Part shown: one piece after another, positions 43,866-52,420 of the stretch
Layout: the number at the start of each line of letters is the position of its first letter
How positions within the stretch are numbered: the first letter of the stretch is position 1
Assembly: GCA_002733605.1 (NCBI GenBank)
Contig: NVWK01000005.1
Location: 62,001-126,000, forward strand
DNA: 64,000 nt
Direction: 5' to 3'
Origin: Robiginitomaculum sp.
GTDB taxonomy: Bacteria; Pseudomonadota; Alphaproteobacteria; Caulobacterales; Maricaulaceae
Made by a program: the position numbers and the translations under genes
Notes under the pieces: generated by a model
Told to the model about the DNA's origin: nothing
The model's input: the letters and a program-made list of their open reading frames with translations, nothing else
Databases searched by the model: none

Positions 43866-44546
43866 ATGCGTACACTTTACCATTGGCCCCTCGACCCGGA
43901 ATCGCGACAAGCGCGTCTGGCTCTGGCCGAAAAAAAATTGAAGTTCAAACTTGTTTCCGTCACCCCGTGGGCGCCGGAGGACACATTTTTGCGCCTGTGC
44001 ACCGAAGGCACACCCCCTTGTCTGATCGAAGATACCGAAATGGGTCAAACCGTTATCAGTTCTGCGCGTGCCATTTGTGAATATGCGGCCGACGCGGAAG
44101 GATCACGCAACCCCTTGCTCCCGTCCACCCCCAAAGACCGGGCCGAGGCCAGACGTATAGCCCATTGGTTTGATGTGAAATTCACCAGTGATGTCAACGC
44201 CTATATTTTGACAGAAAAGCTCGAAAAAACCTTGTCCGGCAATGGCGCGCCCGACACGGCGACCTTGCGGGTCGGGCGAGAACATCTTAAGTTTCATCTG
44301 GAATATATGAGTTGGTTGCTTGAAGAACGGGACTGGCTGGCTGGCCATATACTTAGTCTCGCCGATCTGGCCGCAGGCGCACATATTTCCTGCATTGATT
44401 ATCTGGATGAAATTAGCTGGAACAAATGGCCTACCTTAAAGGACTGGTATCAAAAACTAAAATCCCGCCCATCCTTTCAGCCTCTGCTGCAAGACAGAAT
44501 TCCGGGCTTGCGCCCCCCTCGCCACTATACTGATTTGGATTTTTAG
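43866..44546 (+). CDS. Glutathione S-transferase family protein
   Basis: 226 aa. The N-terminal thioredoxin-like part is TLYHWPLDPESRQARLALAEKKLKF, and TPPCLIEDTEMGQTVISSARAICEYAA holds the glutathione-binding loop. The C-terminal domain has LSLADLAAGAHISCIDYL. It is typical of core alphaproteobacterial GSTs. The catalytic residue is not clear. Only 3 bp separate it from queG, so they are cotranscribed. Confidence 0.85.
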   Translation: MRTLYHWPLDPESRQARLALAEKKLKFKLVSVTPWAPEDTFLRLCTEGTPPCLIEDTEMGQTVISSARAICEYAADAEGSRNPLLPSTPKDRAEARRIAHWFDVKFTSDVNAYILTEKLEKTLSGNGAPDTATLRVGREHLKFHLEYMSWLLEERDWLAGHILSLADLAAGAHISCIDYLDEISWNKWPTLKDWYQKLKSRPSFQPLLQDRIPGLRPPRHYTDLDF

Positions 44547-44549
44547 GGT

Positions 44550-45626
44550 GTGAGCCTGTCATCTAAACATTTACGGGCCAAACGTTTACTGGCCAAATAT
44601 TTACTGGCACAGCCCCTTAAAGACCGGATAGATAAACTTGGATTCTCCACCTACGGGGTTGTTGATCTTGAGCAGCTTGGAGGGACAAGCGGTAAATGGC
44701 TCAACGAATTTATTGCCAAGGACTACCATGGGAGCATGGCGTGGATGAAAGAGACCGCGTTTCGGCGCTCTCACCCAAAACATCTGTGGGCGCATGCAAA
44801 ATCTGCGCTTGTGCTCGGGTTTAATTACGGGCCGGATACGGATCCGATGGCCAACCTGTCACATACGGATCAAGCCACAATTTCCGTCTATGCCCGCAAC
44901 AAGGACTATCACGCCCTGATCAAGGGCAAGTTGAAAGAACTGGCAAGCCTTATGGCACGCGATACGGGCAAAGACGTCAAAGTGTTTGTCGATACGGCTC
45001 CGTTAATGGAAAAACCCCTCGCAGCTTTGGCCGGAATCGGCTGGCAGGGCAAGCATACTAATTTGGTCAGTCGGGAGTTCGGGTCATGGTTGTTTTTGGG
45101 TGTTATTCTGAGTGAAGCGGAGCTGGAACCCACACAAATTTCCGGTGGCGATTGCGGATCGTGTACGGCCTGTCTTGATATTTGCCCGACCAATGCTTTT
45201 CCGGCGCCGTATAAACTGGATGCCCGCCTGTGTATTTCGTATCTGACCATAGAGCATAAAGGCCCCGTGGACGAAGATTTACGCCCCAAACTTGGCAACC
45301 GGATTTATGGATGTGATGATTGTCTGGCCGTGTGCCCATGGAACAAATTCGCCCAACATGCCCGTGAGCAAAAACTTGTCGCTCGAGCGGATTTGAACGC
45401 TCCGGATTTAGAAAAACTGGCCGCACTTGACGACGCAGAATTTCGCACCCTGTTTTCAGGCTCCCCCATCAAGCGGATCGGGCTGGACCGGTTTCTAAGA
45501 AATGTGCTGTATGCTATTGGCAATTCTAAAAATGCAGATTTCAAAAAAACCGTGACCCCGCATCTCAGCCATAACGACCCGGTCGTGCGGGACGCGGCCG
45601 AGTGGGCGTTGGCACAATTGTCCTGA
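44550..45626 (+). CDS. queG: Epoxyqueuosine reductase QueG
   Basis: 358 aa starting at a GTG. It has the cobalamin-binding N-terminal region, then two ferredoxin-type clusters: CGSCTACLDICPTNA (about 204-218) and YGCDDCLAVCPWN (about 254-266). A C-terminal HEAT-like repeat (VRDAAEWALAQL) ends the protein. It catalyses the last step of queuosine synthesis in tRNA. It is convergent with a TPR gene (no gap). Confidence 0.93.
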   Translation: MSLSSKHLRAKRLLAKYLLAQPLKDRIDKLGFSTYGVVDLEQLGGTSGKWLNEFIAKDYHGSMAWMKETAFRRSHPKHLWAHAKSALVLGFNYGPDTDPMANLSHTDQATISVYARNKDYHALIKGKLKELASLMARDTGKDVKVFVDTAPLMEKPLAALAGIGWQGKHTNLVSREFGSWLFLGVILSEAELEPTQISGGDCGSCTACLDICPTNAFPAPYKLDARLCISYLTIEHKGPVDEDLRPKLGNRIYGCDDCLAVCPWNKFAQHAREQKLVARADLNAPDLEKLAALDDAEFRTLFSGSPIKRIGLDRFLRNVLYAIGNSKNADFKKTVTPHLSHNDPVVRDAAEWALAQLS

Positions 45627-46319
45627 TTATTTTGTCTTTAAGGTCTCGAGGCGGATCGCTTCGATAATTTTACCACGGACCAGCAATATATCAATATTTT
45701 CTCCGTCCAGAGCCACAGCCTTATGAATATCCGCCTGTGCCAAATCCAGTTTACCTTTCTGCAAACGGGCATCCGCACGATAACGCAAAGCCCGCGGATC
45801 GTCAGGTACATAGGCCAGAGCTGAAGACAAATCTGTTTCTGCAAAATCCCAGCGCTCCAATGCCGCATAGGCACGCGCACGGACAATGTATAAATCTATA
45901 TGTGCGGCGGCAATTTTCAAACCTACGGTTGCGGTCTCTATTGCCTTACGGGGTTGCTGCGCCTCTAGCCAGAGATCGGCAGCCTCTACATAAAACCCAG
46001 CCCGCATGGGGGGACTGCCTCCATCGGGAGCTTTCGCCAGTTTTTCAAGCCGAAGCGCGCCTTCGTCCGGGTGGCCCGAAGCGGACAATGCCATAGCCAC
46101 ACAATGCCGTGCGCGACGCCCGCCGCCCTGACTTTGCCAAATCATCGCCTCTTCTAAGGCAAGCTCTTCATCTTGGGCGATTTGCTCAAGACAGGCTTTA
46201 TGCCGTGCATCAAAATCAAGGGTCTCGAGTTTGGCCTTGTCCGTGTTGACTTCCTCGGCCCAGACAGGCACTCCAGTGATCACAAACAGTGCACCGCAGA
46301 TTATCAAATAGTTTTTCAT
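45627..46319 (-). CDS. Periplasmic tetratricopeptide-repeat protein
   Basis: About 230 aa from the ATG at 46319, chosen because a Sec signal peptide (YLIICGALFVITGVPVWA) follows at once; the longer frame to 46442 overlaps the divergent gene. At least four TPR-like helical pairs are visible, including ALERWDFAETDLSSALAYVPDDPRALRYRADARLQKG-type units. The role is probably scaffolding; no partner is apparent. Confidence 0.75.
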   Translation of the reverse strand: MKNYLIICGALFVITGVPVWAEEVNTDKAKLETLDFDARHKACLEQIAQDEELALEEAMIWQSQGGGRRARHCVAMALSASGHPDEGALRLEKLAKAPDGGSPPMRAGFYVEAADLWLEAQQPRKAIETATVGLKIAAAHIDLYIVRARAYAALERWDFAETDLSSALAYVPDDPRALRYRADARLQKGKLDLAQADIHKAVALDGENIDILLVRGKIIEAIRLETLKTK

Positions 46320-46353
46320 AAAGCGTATGTACCGAGGGGATGTTTTAAATACA

Positions 46354-47253
46354 ATGGCGCGGCAGGTTAAATTACAGTCAGACAAAACATTCCTTCTGTT
46401 TGGATGCGGATATGTGGCCAGCGCACTGGTTGATGAGCTCAAACAGCACGGATTTCAGATTTTTGCGACGGCCCGTACCGCGCAAAAAGCCCAAGAGTGC
46501 AGAGCCCTCGGCATTTCCCCCATCGCATTTAACGGCACAGCGACACGCCAGCTCAAATCCGTATTACGTGGGGCCACCCATGTGCTTTCTTCTATCCCGC
46601 CCGCTTCTATCCCGCCCGGCGAAAACGGCGATCCTATCATAGAAGCACTTGGCAAAAACTGGGACAAGATCGCGCCGAATTTAAAGTGGGCCGGCTATCT
46701 CTCCGCCACCAGCGTGTACGGCAATAGAAACGGTCATTGGGTGTTCGAAGACGAGCTTTTACGCCCAACAAATGCCAGAGGAAAACAACGGGTTCTTGCA
46801 GAACTTGCATGGTATGAAAGTGGCGCGCCCGTACACATCTTCCGGCTTGCAGGCATTTACGGGCCAGAGCGCAATGCGTTCAAACGTGTCCAAAGTACAC
46901 ATGCCCGCGCCATCATAAAACCGGGCCATGTGAGCAGCCGTATTCATGTGGATGATATTGTCTCGGCTCTCTTGCTTTCGATGGACAAACCCAACCCGTT
47001 GCGAATTTATAATCTCGCTGATGATATGCCCTCACCACCGCAAGACGTTTTGAATTATGCGGCCAAATTACTTGACATTGCCTTGCCCCAAATTCCGTTT
47101 GAAGACGCAGACATGTCCCCCCTCGCGCGCAGTTTCTACACGGATCTAAGACGTACATCCAATGCCCATATCAAATCCGAACTTAACTGGTCGCCCAAAT
47201 ACGCACACTATAAGCAGGGGCTTAAGGCCTTGTTGAAGACCCAAGATCGCTGA
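46354..47253 (+). CDS. NAD(P)-binding epimerase-like protein (YeeZ-type SDR)
   Basis: 299 aa from the ATG at 46354 (an ATG at 46327 is possible). The Rossmann start is LLFGCGYVASALVDELK. LSATSVYGNRNGHWV and FRLAGIYGPERNAF follow the pattern of SDR-type epimerases related to YeeZ. The Tyr-Lys pair is not complete, so the reaction is unknown. Its end overlaps the convergent hydrolase gene by 32 bp. Confidence 0.8.
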   Translation: MARQVKLQSDKTFLLFGCGYVASALVDELKQHGFQIFATARTAQKAQECRALGISPIAFNGTATRQLKSVLRGATHVLSSIPPASIPPGENGDPIIEALGKNWDKIAPNLKWAGYLSATSVYGNRNGHWVFEDELLRPTNARGKQRVLAELAWYESGAPVHIFRLAGIYGPERNAFKRVQSTHARAIIKPGHVSSRIHVDDIVSALLLSMDKPNPLRIYNLADDMPSPPQDVLNYAAKLLDIALPQIPFEDADMSPLARSFYTDLRRTSNAHIKSELNWSPKYAHYKQGLKALLKTQDR

Positions 47254-48013
47254 TCACCCGCAATAGTCTCTCAATATCGTGTGCCCTCGACAGGCTATGA
47301 TCTCCATCCTTCACAAGGGTCATCTCCACATCATCACTGGTCAGAACGTCAATTAATTTTTGCGCATGCGCATACGGCACACTGGTATCTTGCATGCCTT
47401 GTAAAATACGCACAGGGCCGGTAAATTCAATCGGGTCGTCGAGGAGTAAATTCTCTCGCCCATCCAAAATCAAGTCTCGGCTAATTTCGTAAAGCTCGTC
47501 ATAACCGGAGGGTTCGTAGTAAATACCTTCCTCCATAATCGTGTTGCGAATGGCGTCGCTAAAACCGGCCCACATAAGCTTTTGCGTAAAATCCGGTGCG
47601 GGCGCGATCAGCACCAGAGCTTTGATCCGCTCAGGTCTGGCCAAAGCGGCGAGTAAAGCCGCCCATGCCCCCATGCTGGAACCAATGAGGATTTGTGGCC
47701 CTGCGCTTAATTCGTCAATAATTTGCACCGTATCGCGCGCCCAACGTGAAATCGTGCCATCGCGAAATCGACCCGTAGATTTTCCGTGGCCAAAATAATC
47801 AAACCGGATATACGACCGCCCCTGTGCATCGGCCCAATCATGTAAGGCGGTAGCTTTGCTGCCCTCCATGTCGGATTTCAAACCACCGCACCATATCAAA
47901 CCGGGCTCTCTGCCAGTCTTTGAGTCTGCCGATTTACAATAGGCGATTTTGTTGTCGTCCAAGCCGCCATAGGCCGGGGCGGATAAATATTTTACCGTGC
48001 ACGCATTTGTCAT
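47222..48013 (-). CDS. Alpha/beta hydrolase, ABHD10/YcjY-like
   Basis: 263 aa from the ATG at 48013. It has the oxyanion region YIRFDYFGHGKSTGRF, nucleophile GSSMGAWAALL (Ser near 108), Asp in LQGMQDTSVPY and His in DGDHSLSR. This is the complete triad of small esterases and acyl-glucuronidase-like enzymes. The substrate is unknown. It overlaps the convergent epimerase gene by 32 bp and is divergent from the glycosyltransferase gene. Confidence 0.82.
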   Translation of the reverse strand: MTNACTVKYLSAPAYGGLDDNKIAYCKSADSKTGREPGLIWCGGLKSDMEGSKATALHDWADAQGRSYIRFDYFGHGKSTGRFRDGTISRWARDTVQIIDELSAGPQILIGSSMGAWAALLAALARPERIKALVLIAPAPDFTQKLMWAGFSDAIRNTIMEEGIYYEPSGYDELYEISRDLILDGRENLLLDDPIEFTGPVRILQGMQDTSVPYAHAQKLIDVLTSDDVEMTLVKDGDHSLSRAHDIERLLRVISDLGSSTRP

Positions 48014-48059
48014 GATATGTGGTTTCCCAAGCAAACAGAATCGTCATCTAAGTATAGCC

Positions 48060-49205
48060 ATGAATATCTTACAAGTCGTGCCACAATTAAATGCAGGCGG
48101 GGTCGAGCGCACGACAATCGAAATCGCGCAGGCCCTAAATGCGGCTGGACATGTTGCACATGTGGCCAGTGAAGGGGGCCGCATGGAAGACGAATTGTAC
48201 GCGGCCGACGGTATTTTGCACCGCCTGCCGATGGGCAGTAAAAACCCGTTCTCGCTCCGCACCAACACAAGCGCCCTCATCGATGTTATCAAGAAAAATA
48301 ATATAGAGCTTGTACATGCCCGCTCCCGCGCGCCTGCATGGGCTGCAAGAGCGGCCGCCAAAGCCGTTGGCATACCGTTCCTCACCACGTATCACGGTAT
48401 TTACAACGCCAATTCAAAACTGAAACGGCGCTATAATGCGATTATGGCCAAAGGTGATATTGTCATTGCCAATTCCGCCTATACCAAAGCCCATATCCTT
48501 AAAGAACACGGTATATCTGCTGACAAAATCATCGTGATCCCGCGCGGTGTCGATATGGATGTCTTTGATCCGGCTCAAGTGAAGCCGCAAGACATTGAAG
48601 CGTACCGACAAAGTTGGGGCATAGACGCTCAACACCCTGTCATCCTTTTACCGGGGCGGCTCACGCGTTGGAAAGGGCAATTGGTCGCTGTCAGAGCACT
48701 GGCGGAATTGCAAAAGCAAGGGAATGATGCCCATCTCGTCTTGCTGGGGGACGCACAAGGACGGGATGATTATGTGAGCGAGATTGAAGTTTTATGCCAA
48801 TCTTTAAACCTCGAAGACCGTGTTCATATTACTGCGCATACACAAAGCATGCCTGTGGCCTATGCGGCTTCGGATATTGTGGTTTCAGCCTCTACCGACC
48901 CTGAAGCGTTTGGGCGTGTGGCTGTCGAGGCACAGGCCATGCACAAGCTTGTCATTGCCAGCGCGCACGGCGGGGCACTGGAAACCGTTATTGACGGGAA
49001 AACCGGGTTTCTGGTGCCACCGAATGACCCTGCAGCGTTGGCAAAGGCCATTACCAAAGCTTTGGCGCTTTCCCCCGCTAAACGCAAATCTCTTGGCAAA
49101 GCGGCACGAACGCGCATTCACCGTGAATTTTCGGCAAAATCTATGAAATCGGCCACTTTGGAGGTCTATAAGAGGGCCTTACACACCCCCTCCCAAACAC
49201 CCTGA
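48060..49205 (+). CDS. Glycosyltransferase family 4 protein
   Basis: About 381 aa from the ATG at 48060, where the GT-B fold begins (MNILQVVPQLNAGGVERTTIEIAQAL). The C-terminal donor-binding part has PGRLTRWKGQLVAVRAL and the EAFGRVAVEAQAM motif with its catalytic-region glutamates. It is probably a lipopolysaccharide or capsule hexosyltransferase. No other sugar genes are adjacent, so the product is unknown. Confidence 0.88.
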   Translation: MNILQVVPQLNAGGVERTTIEIAQALNAAGHVAHVASEGGRMEDELYAADGILHRLPMGSKNPFSLRTNTSALIDVIKKNNIELVHARSRAPAWAARAAAKAVGIPFLTTYHGIYNANSKLKRRYNAIMAKGDIVIANSAYTKAHILKEHGISADKIIVIPRGVDMDVFDPAQVKPQDIEAYRQSWGIDAQHPVILLPGRLTRWKGQLVAVRALAELQKQGNDAHLVLLGDAQGRDDYVSEIEVLCQSLNLEDRVHITAHTQSMPVAYAASDIVVSASTDPEAFGRVAVEAQAMHKLVIASAHGGALETVIDGKTGFLVPPNDPAALAKAITKALALSPAKRKSLGKAARTRIHREFSAKSMKSATLEVYKRALHTPSQTP

Positions 49206-49355
49206 AGCCCCGTTAAGGGCAAATTAGCCACAACCTGAATAAAACTTGTACATTTGTGTATAACAGTGCTTGAAAAACCTGCGACAAATCGGCATATTCC
49301 CGCCGTATTCGCGTTATGGGTACAGAGCAGAACATCAACAACTTGGAGAAATAGC

Positions 49356-49892
49356 ATAGCCCGCAGACCACTTGCCGCGCCGCCCTCAAAAAAAGGGCCC
49401 CGCATTAACGATGATATCGCATCGCCTAAAGTCCTTCTTATTACAGAAACCGGAGAAAAACGAGGTGTCGTTTCGATTGACGAAGCGCTCTCTATGGCCC
49501 GTTCCGTTGGATTGGATTTGGTAGAAGTGGCCCCTAGCCCGGACATGCCTGTTTGTAAAATTCTTGATTATGGCAAAATGCGTTTCGAAGCGCAGAAGAA
49601 GAAGGCCGCCAACAAGAAACGCCAAAAGACCCAAGAGGTCAAAGAAATTAAAATGCGGCCCAATATCGACACCCATGATTATCTGGTCAAAACCAAGGCT
49701 ATGACCAAGTTCTTTGATCGTGGCGACAAGGTAAAAGTAACGATCCGCTTCCGTGGCCGTGAAATGGCCCATATGGATCGTGGCCGTGATTTGCTAGAGC
49801 GCGTGAAAATCGACTTCGAAGAAACCACCAAGGTCGAGTTCCATCCAAAAACCGAAGGCCGGTTGATGACAATGGTGCTGGCTCCGAAATAG
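49356..49892 (+). CDS. infC: Translation initiation factor IF-3, apparent ATA start
   Basis: About 178 aa, ending in the classic IF-3 C-domain (MTKFFDRGDKVKVTIRFRGREMAH, VEFHPKTEGRLMTMVLAPK). The N-domain starts with RINDDIASPKVLLIT. The family opening (M)ARRPLxxPP is encoded directly after an ATA codon at 49356-49358. GGAG lies at 49345-49348 with 7 bases between, while no ATG, GTG or TTG fits this position. infC is known to use rare starts such as ATT or ATC for self-regulation, so ATA is credible. Two unrelated genes separate it from rpmI-rplT. Confidence 0.9.
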   Translation: MARRPLAAPPSKKGPRINDDIASPKVLLITETGEKRGVVSIDEALSMARSVGLDLVEVAPSPDMPVCKILDYGKMRFEAQKKKAANKKRQKTQEVKEIKMRPNIDTHDYLVKTKAMTKFFDRGDKVKVTIRFRGREMAHMDRGRDLLERVKIDFEETTKVEFHPKTEGRLMTMVLAPK

Positions 49893-49903
49893 GTGAATTG
49901 AGC

Positions 49904-50080
49904 ATGGGATTTTTGAAAATAGTGTCAAAAATCTTCCTGCTTCCCGGCAGTTTAGTGATTGGCAAGCTCGGCATTACCCAAGAACAGAGCGGGTTTTTTA
50001 GCTCCATTATCAATGTTATGTTTTGGGGCGCTATTAGCTATAGCATTTTGCTTGTCACAATCGTATTTCCAAATCTATGA
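49904..50080 (+). CDS. Small membrane protein between infC and truncated haemoglobin
   Basis: 58 aa from the ATG at 49904, with a hydrophobic C-terminal helix (INVMFWGAISYSILLVTIVF, residues about 36-55) and a weaker N-terminal one. I do not recognise it. Its stop overlaps the next ATG (ATGA), which supports it as a real, coupled gene rather than noise. Confidence 0.55.
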   Translation: MGFLKIVSKIFLLPGSLVIGKLGITQEQSGFFSSIINVMFWGAISYSILLVTIVFPNL

Positions 50081-50538
50081 CCAGTGCCGACACCATCACC
50101 GAAGACGACATCGCCAAGCTTACCAAAGTATTTTATACATGGGTACGTAAGGACGAGCTTCTTGGCCCGATCTTTAACGCGAAAATCGGGACGACGGACG
50201 CGGAGTGGACACCCCATATCACGCGTATCAATGATTTTTGGTCAAATATATTTCTCAGGACGGGGCGCTATCAAGGCCAACCCATGACAAAACATGTCGG
50301 GCTAGCGGGGCTATCTCCTGCCCATTTTACCCGCTGGCTGGCATTATTTGACAAGGCCGGCAAACAGACCCTTTCTGAGATTAAATACGAGCGTTTCAAC
50401 CAAACCGCCCAACGTATCGCCCAAAGTTTCCAAATGGGCCTTGCGGTGCACTTCTCCCAAAACCCGGAGAACGACGACAAGGACAACCCGTTTATCGCGT
50501 TTGGCATTCGCCGGCCATCTTGGCAGCACAAGGGGTAA
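50077..50538 (+). CDS. Group III truncated haemoglobin
   Basis: 153 aa. The helical globin fold shows FYTWVRKDELLGPIFNAKI, RINDFWSNIFLRTGRYQGQPM and the proximal His73 in TKHVGLAGLSPAHFTRWLALF. This is typical of group III trHbs, which bind O2 or NO and may detoxify reactive nitrogen species or serve peroxidase-like roles. It overlaps the upstream membrane-protein gene by 4 nt. Confidence 0.88.
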   Translation: MTSADTITEDDIAKLTKVFYTWVRKDELLGPIFNAKIGTTDAEWTPHITRINDFWSNIFLRTGRYQGQPMTKHVGLAGLSPAHFTRWLALFDKAGKQTLSEIKYERFNQTAQRIAQSFQMGLAVHFSQNPENDDKDNPFIAFGIRRPSWQHKG

Positions 50539-50591
50539 ACAATTACACATTCCGGCTTGCATTCCCTCCAAACCCCGCTATAACCCCATTT

Positions 50592-50641
50592 CCTCAATGT
50601 TTGAGGCGCAACCGTTTAGGCTAAAGGCATGCCTGACGGTT
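50592..50641 (+). promoter_or_regulatory. Structured leader of rpmI-rplT
   Basis: Two hairpins precede rpmI: CCTCAA/TTGAGG (50592-50606, 3-nt loop), and AACCGT-AGGC with GCCT-ACGGTT (50610-50621 with 50631-50641, one bulge). L20 represses its own operon through such leaders in other bacteria, but no match to a known L20-leader motif could be confirmed. Confidence 0.4.
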
Positions 50642-50684
50642 CTTAAGTTCAGGATAGGCGACTGTCCGTAAAATGGAGAACGAA

Positions 50685-50885
50685 ATGCCCAAAATGAAGA
50701 CCAAAAGCAGTGCTAAAAAGCGCTTCAAACTGACCGCGTCAGGTAAAGTGAAAGCTGGCCAAGCCGGTAAACAGCATGGAATGATCAAGCGTACCAACAA
50801 GCAGATCCGTAATAACCGCGGAACGACTATCTTGGCGGAATGCGACGCTCGCGTTATTCGCAAAAAATTCATGCCGTACGGCTAA
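50685..50885 (+). CDS. rpmI: 50S ribosomal protein L35
   Basis: 66 aa from the ATG at 50685 (upstream ATG at 50673 gives four extra residues). The L35 pattern is present: [40 protein letters not shown] and [10 protein letters not shown]. It is 22 bp ahead of rplT in the conserved pair. Confidence 0.95.
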   Translation: MPKMKTKSSAKKRFKLTASGKVKAGQAGKQHGMIKRTNKQIRNNRGTTILAECDARVIRKKFMPYG

Positions 50886-50907
50886 CAAAATCAGATTGGA
50901 GTAGATT

Positions 50908-51261
50908 ATGGCACGCGTATCAAGAGGCGTTACCAAACACGCACGTCACAAAAAAATTATCGATGCGGCTAAAGGCTATCGTGGCCGTCGCAAAAACACT
51001 TTCCGTATTGCAAACCAAGCCGTCGAAAAAGCCGGTCAATATGCATATATCGGCCGTAAACTTAAAAAGCGTCAATATCGCGCGCTCTGGATTCAGCGGA
51101 TTAACGCTGCGGTTCGTTTGCACGGGCTTACTTATGGCCGCTTCATCAACGGCCTTACCAAAGCCGGTATCGAAGTTGACCGTAAAATGCTGGCAGACCT
51201 TGCTGGTAATGAGCCAGCCGCGTTTAAAACCTTGGTAGACAAGGCCCAAGCTGCTCTTTAG
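50908..51261 (+). CDS. rplT: 50S ribosomal protein L20
   Basis: 117 aa, full length. It matches the L20 family throughout: [29 protein letters not shown] and [25 protein letters not shown]. The protein binds 23S rRNA and usually autoregulates the rpmI-rplT message. It is followed by a strong terminator. Confidence 0.97.
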   Translation: MARVSRGVTKHARHKKIIDAAKGYRGRRKNTFRIANQAVEKAGQYAYIGRKLKKRQYRALWIQRINAAVRLHGLTYGRFINGLTKAGIEVDRKMLADLAGNEPAAFKTLVDKAQAAL

Positions 51262-51283
51262 TTGATGTAGCTTACAAGAATTC

Positions 51284-51319
51284 AAAAAGGCCTCTTGCAC
51301 TCCAAGGGGCCTTTTTTTA
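51284..51319 (+). terminator. Rho-independent terminator after rplT
   Basis: AAAAAGGCCTCTTG (from 51284) pairs with CAAGGGGCCTTTTTTT with one mismatch, giving a G+C-rich stem and a T-run to 51319. It separates rpmI-rplT from pheST. Confidence 0.88.
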
Positions 51320-51352
51320 TGGTGAAGACCACACAACACACGGAAATTCCCT

Positions 51353-52420
51353 ATGACCGATTTAAGTGCCCTGAAGGCAAAATATGCAGAGCAGATTGAC
51401 ACTGCACCCGATCTGGCCGCCCTAGACGCCGTGCGCGTGGCGGCGCTGGGTAAAAAAGGGGAAGTGTCCTTACAGATGCGCACGCTAGGCCAGATGTCGC
51501 CGGAAGAGAAGCAAGTCATGGGCCCTGCCCTGAACGGTCTCAAAAACGAGATATCCGATTTGGTAGAAACCCGCAAAATTATATTGGAAGCCGAAGCACT
51601 AAACGCGGCGCTCGCCTCCGAAACCCTTGATATGAGCCTGCCGGTCAAAAACGAGACCGGTACATTGCACCCTGTCATGCAAGTGATGGAAGAAATGGCC
51701 GTTATCTTTGCCGACATGGGCTTTGCAGTTGCCGAAGGGCCGGACATTGAAGATGATTTCCATAACTTCACGGCCCTGAACTTTCCGCCCGGGCATCCGG
51801 CGCGGGATATGCACGATACCTTCTTCCTCAAGCCGGATGCGGACGGCAACAAAATGGTTTTACGCACCCACACAAGCCCTGTGCAAATTCGCACAATGAT
51901 GAACCAGAAACCGCCGATCCGTATTATTGTGCCGGGCCGCACCTATCGGTGCGACAGCGACCAAACCCACACCCCGATGTTCCATCAGGTCGAAGGTCTC
52001 GTCATCGACAAGACCACCCATATGGGGCATCTCAAAGGCTGTTTGATGGATTTCATCTCGACGTTTTTTGAGACCGATGTGGAAACCCGCTTCCGCCCGC
52101 ATCATTTTCCATTTACGGAACCAAGCGCCGAAATGGATGTGCGTTATGAACGGGTCGGCGATGAAATTCGGATTGGCCAAGGCGACAACTGGATGGAAAT
52201 TCTTGGTTGCGGCATGGTGCATCCCAATGTGCTCAAAAACTGTGGCCTTGATCCTGACGAATACCAAGGCTTTGCCTTCGGCATGGGCGTTGACCGTTTA
52301 GCTATGCTCAAATACGGCATGCCGGACTTACGCGATATGTTTGCGTCCGATCAGAGATGGCTCGGCCACTACGGATTCTCACCCTTGCTGCAAGCGAATT
52401 TAGCGACAGGATTAAGCTAA
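51353..52420 (+). CDS. pheS: Phenylalanyl-tRNA synthetase alpha subunit
   Basis: 355 aa. The N-terminal coiled coil is followed by class II core motifs: [20 protein letters not shown] (motif 2 region near 238) and [28 protein letters not shown] (motif 3 near 310). The gene ends TAATG, overlapping the pheT start by one base. No phenylalanine-rich attenuator peptide was found in the short leader after the rplT terminator. Confidence 0.97.
   Translation: MTDLSALKAKYAEQIDTAPDLAALDAVRVAALGKKGEVSLQMRTLGQMSPEEKQVMGPALNGLKNEISDLVETRKIILEAEALNAALASETLDMSLPVKNETGTLHPVMQVMEEMAVIFADMGFAVAEGPDIEDDFHNFTALNFPPGHPARDMHDTFFLKPDADGNKMVLRTHTSPVQIRTMMNQKPPIRIIVPGRTYRCDSDQTHTPMFHQVEGLVIDKTTHMGHLKGCLMDFISTFFETDVETRFRPHHFPFTEPSAEMDVRYERVGDEIRIGQGDNWMEILGCGMVHPNVLKNCGLDPDEYQGFAFGMGVDRLAMLKYGMPDLRDMFASDQRWLGHYGFSPLLQANLATGLS

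Noticed and set aside
51320-51352. Phenylalanine attenuator leader of pheST
   Set aside because: Only about 30 bp separate the rplT terminator from pheS, and no Phe-rich leader peptide is present.
50920-51942. 340-aa minus-strand reading frame across rplT and pheS
   Set aside because: Both sense genes are unmistakable; the antisense frame is a by-product of their codon usage.
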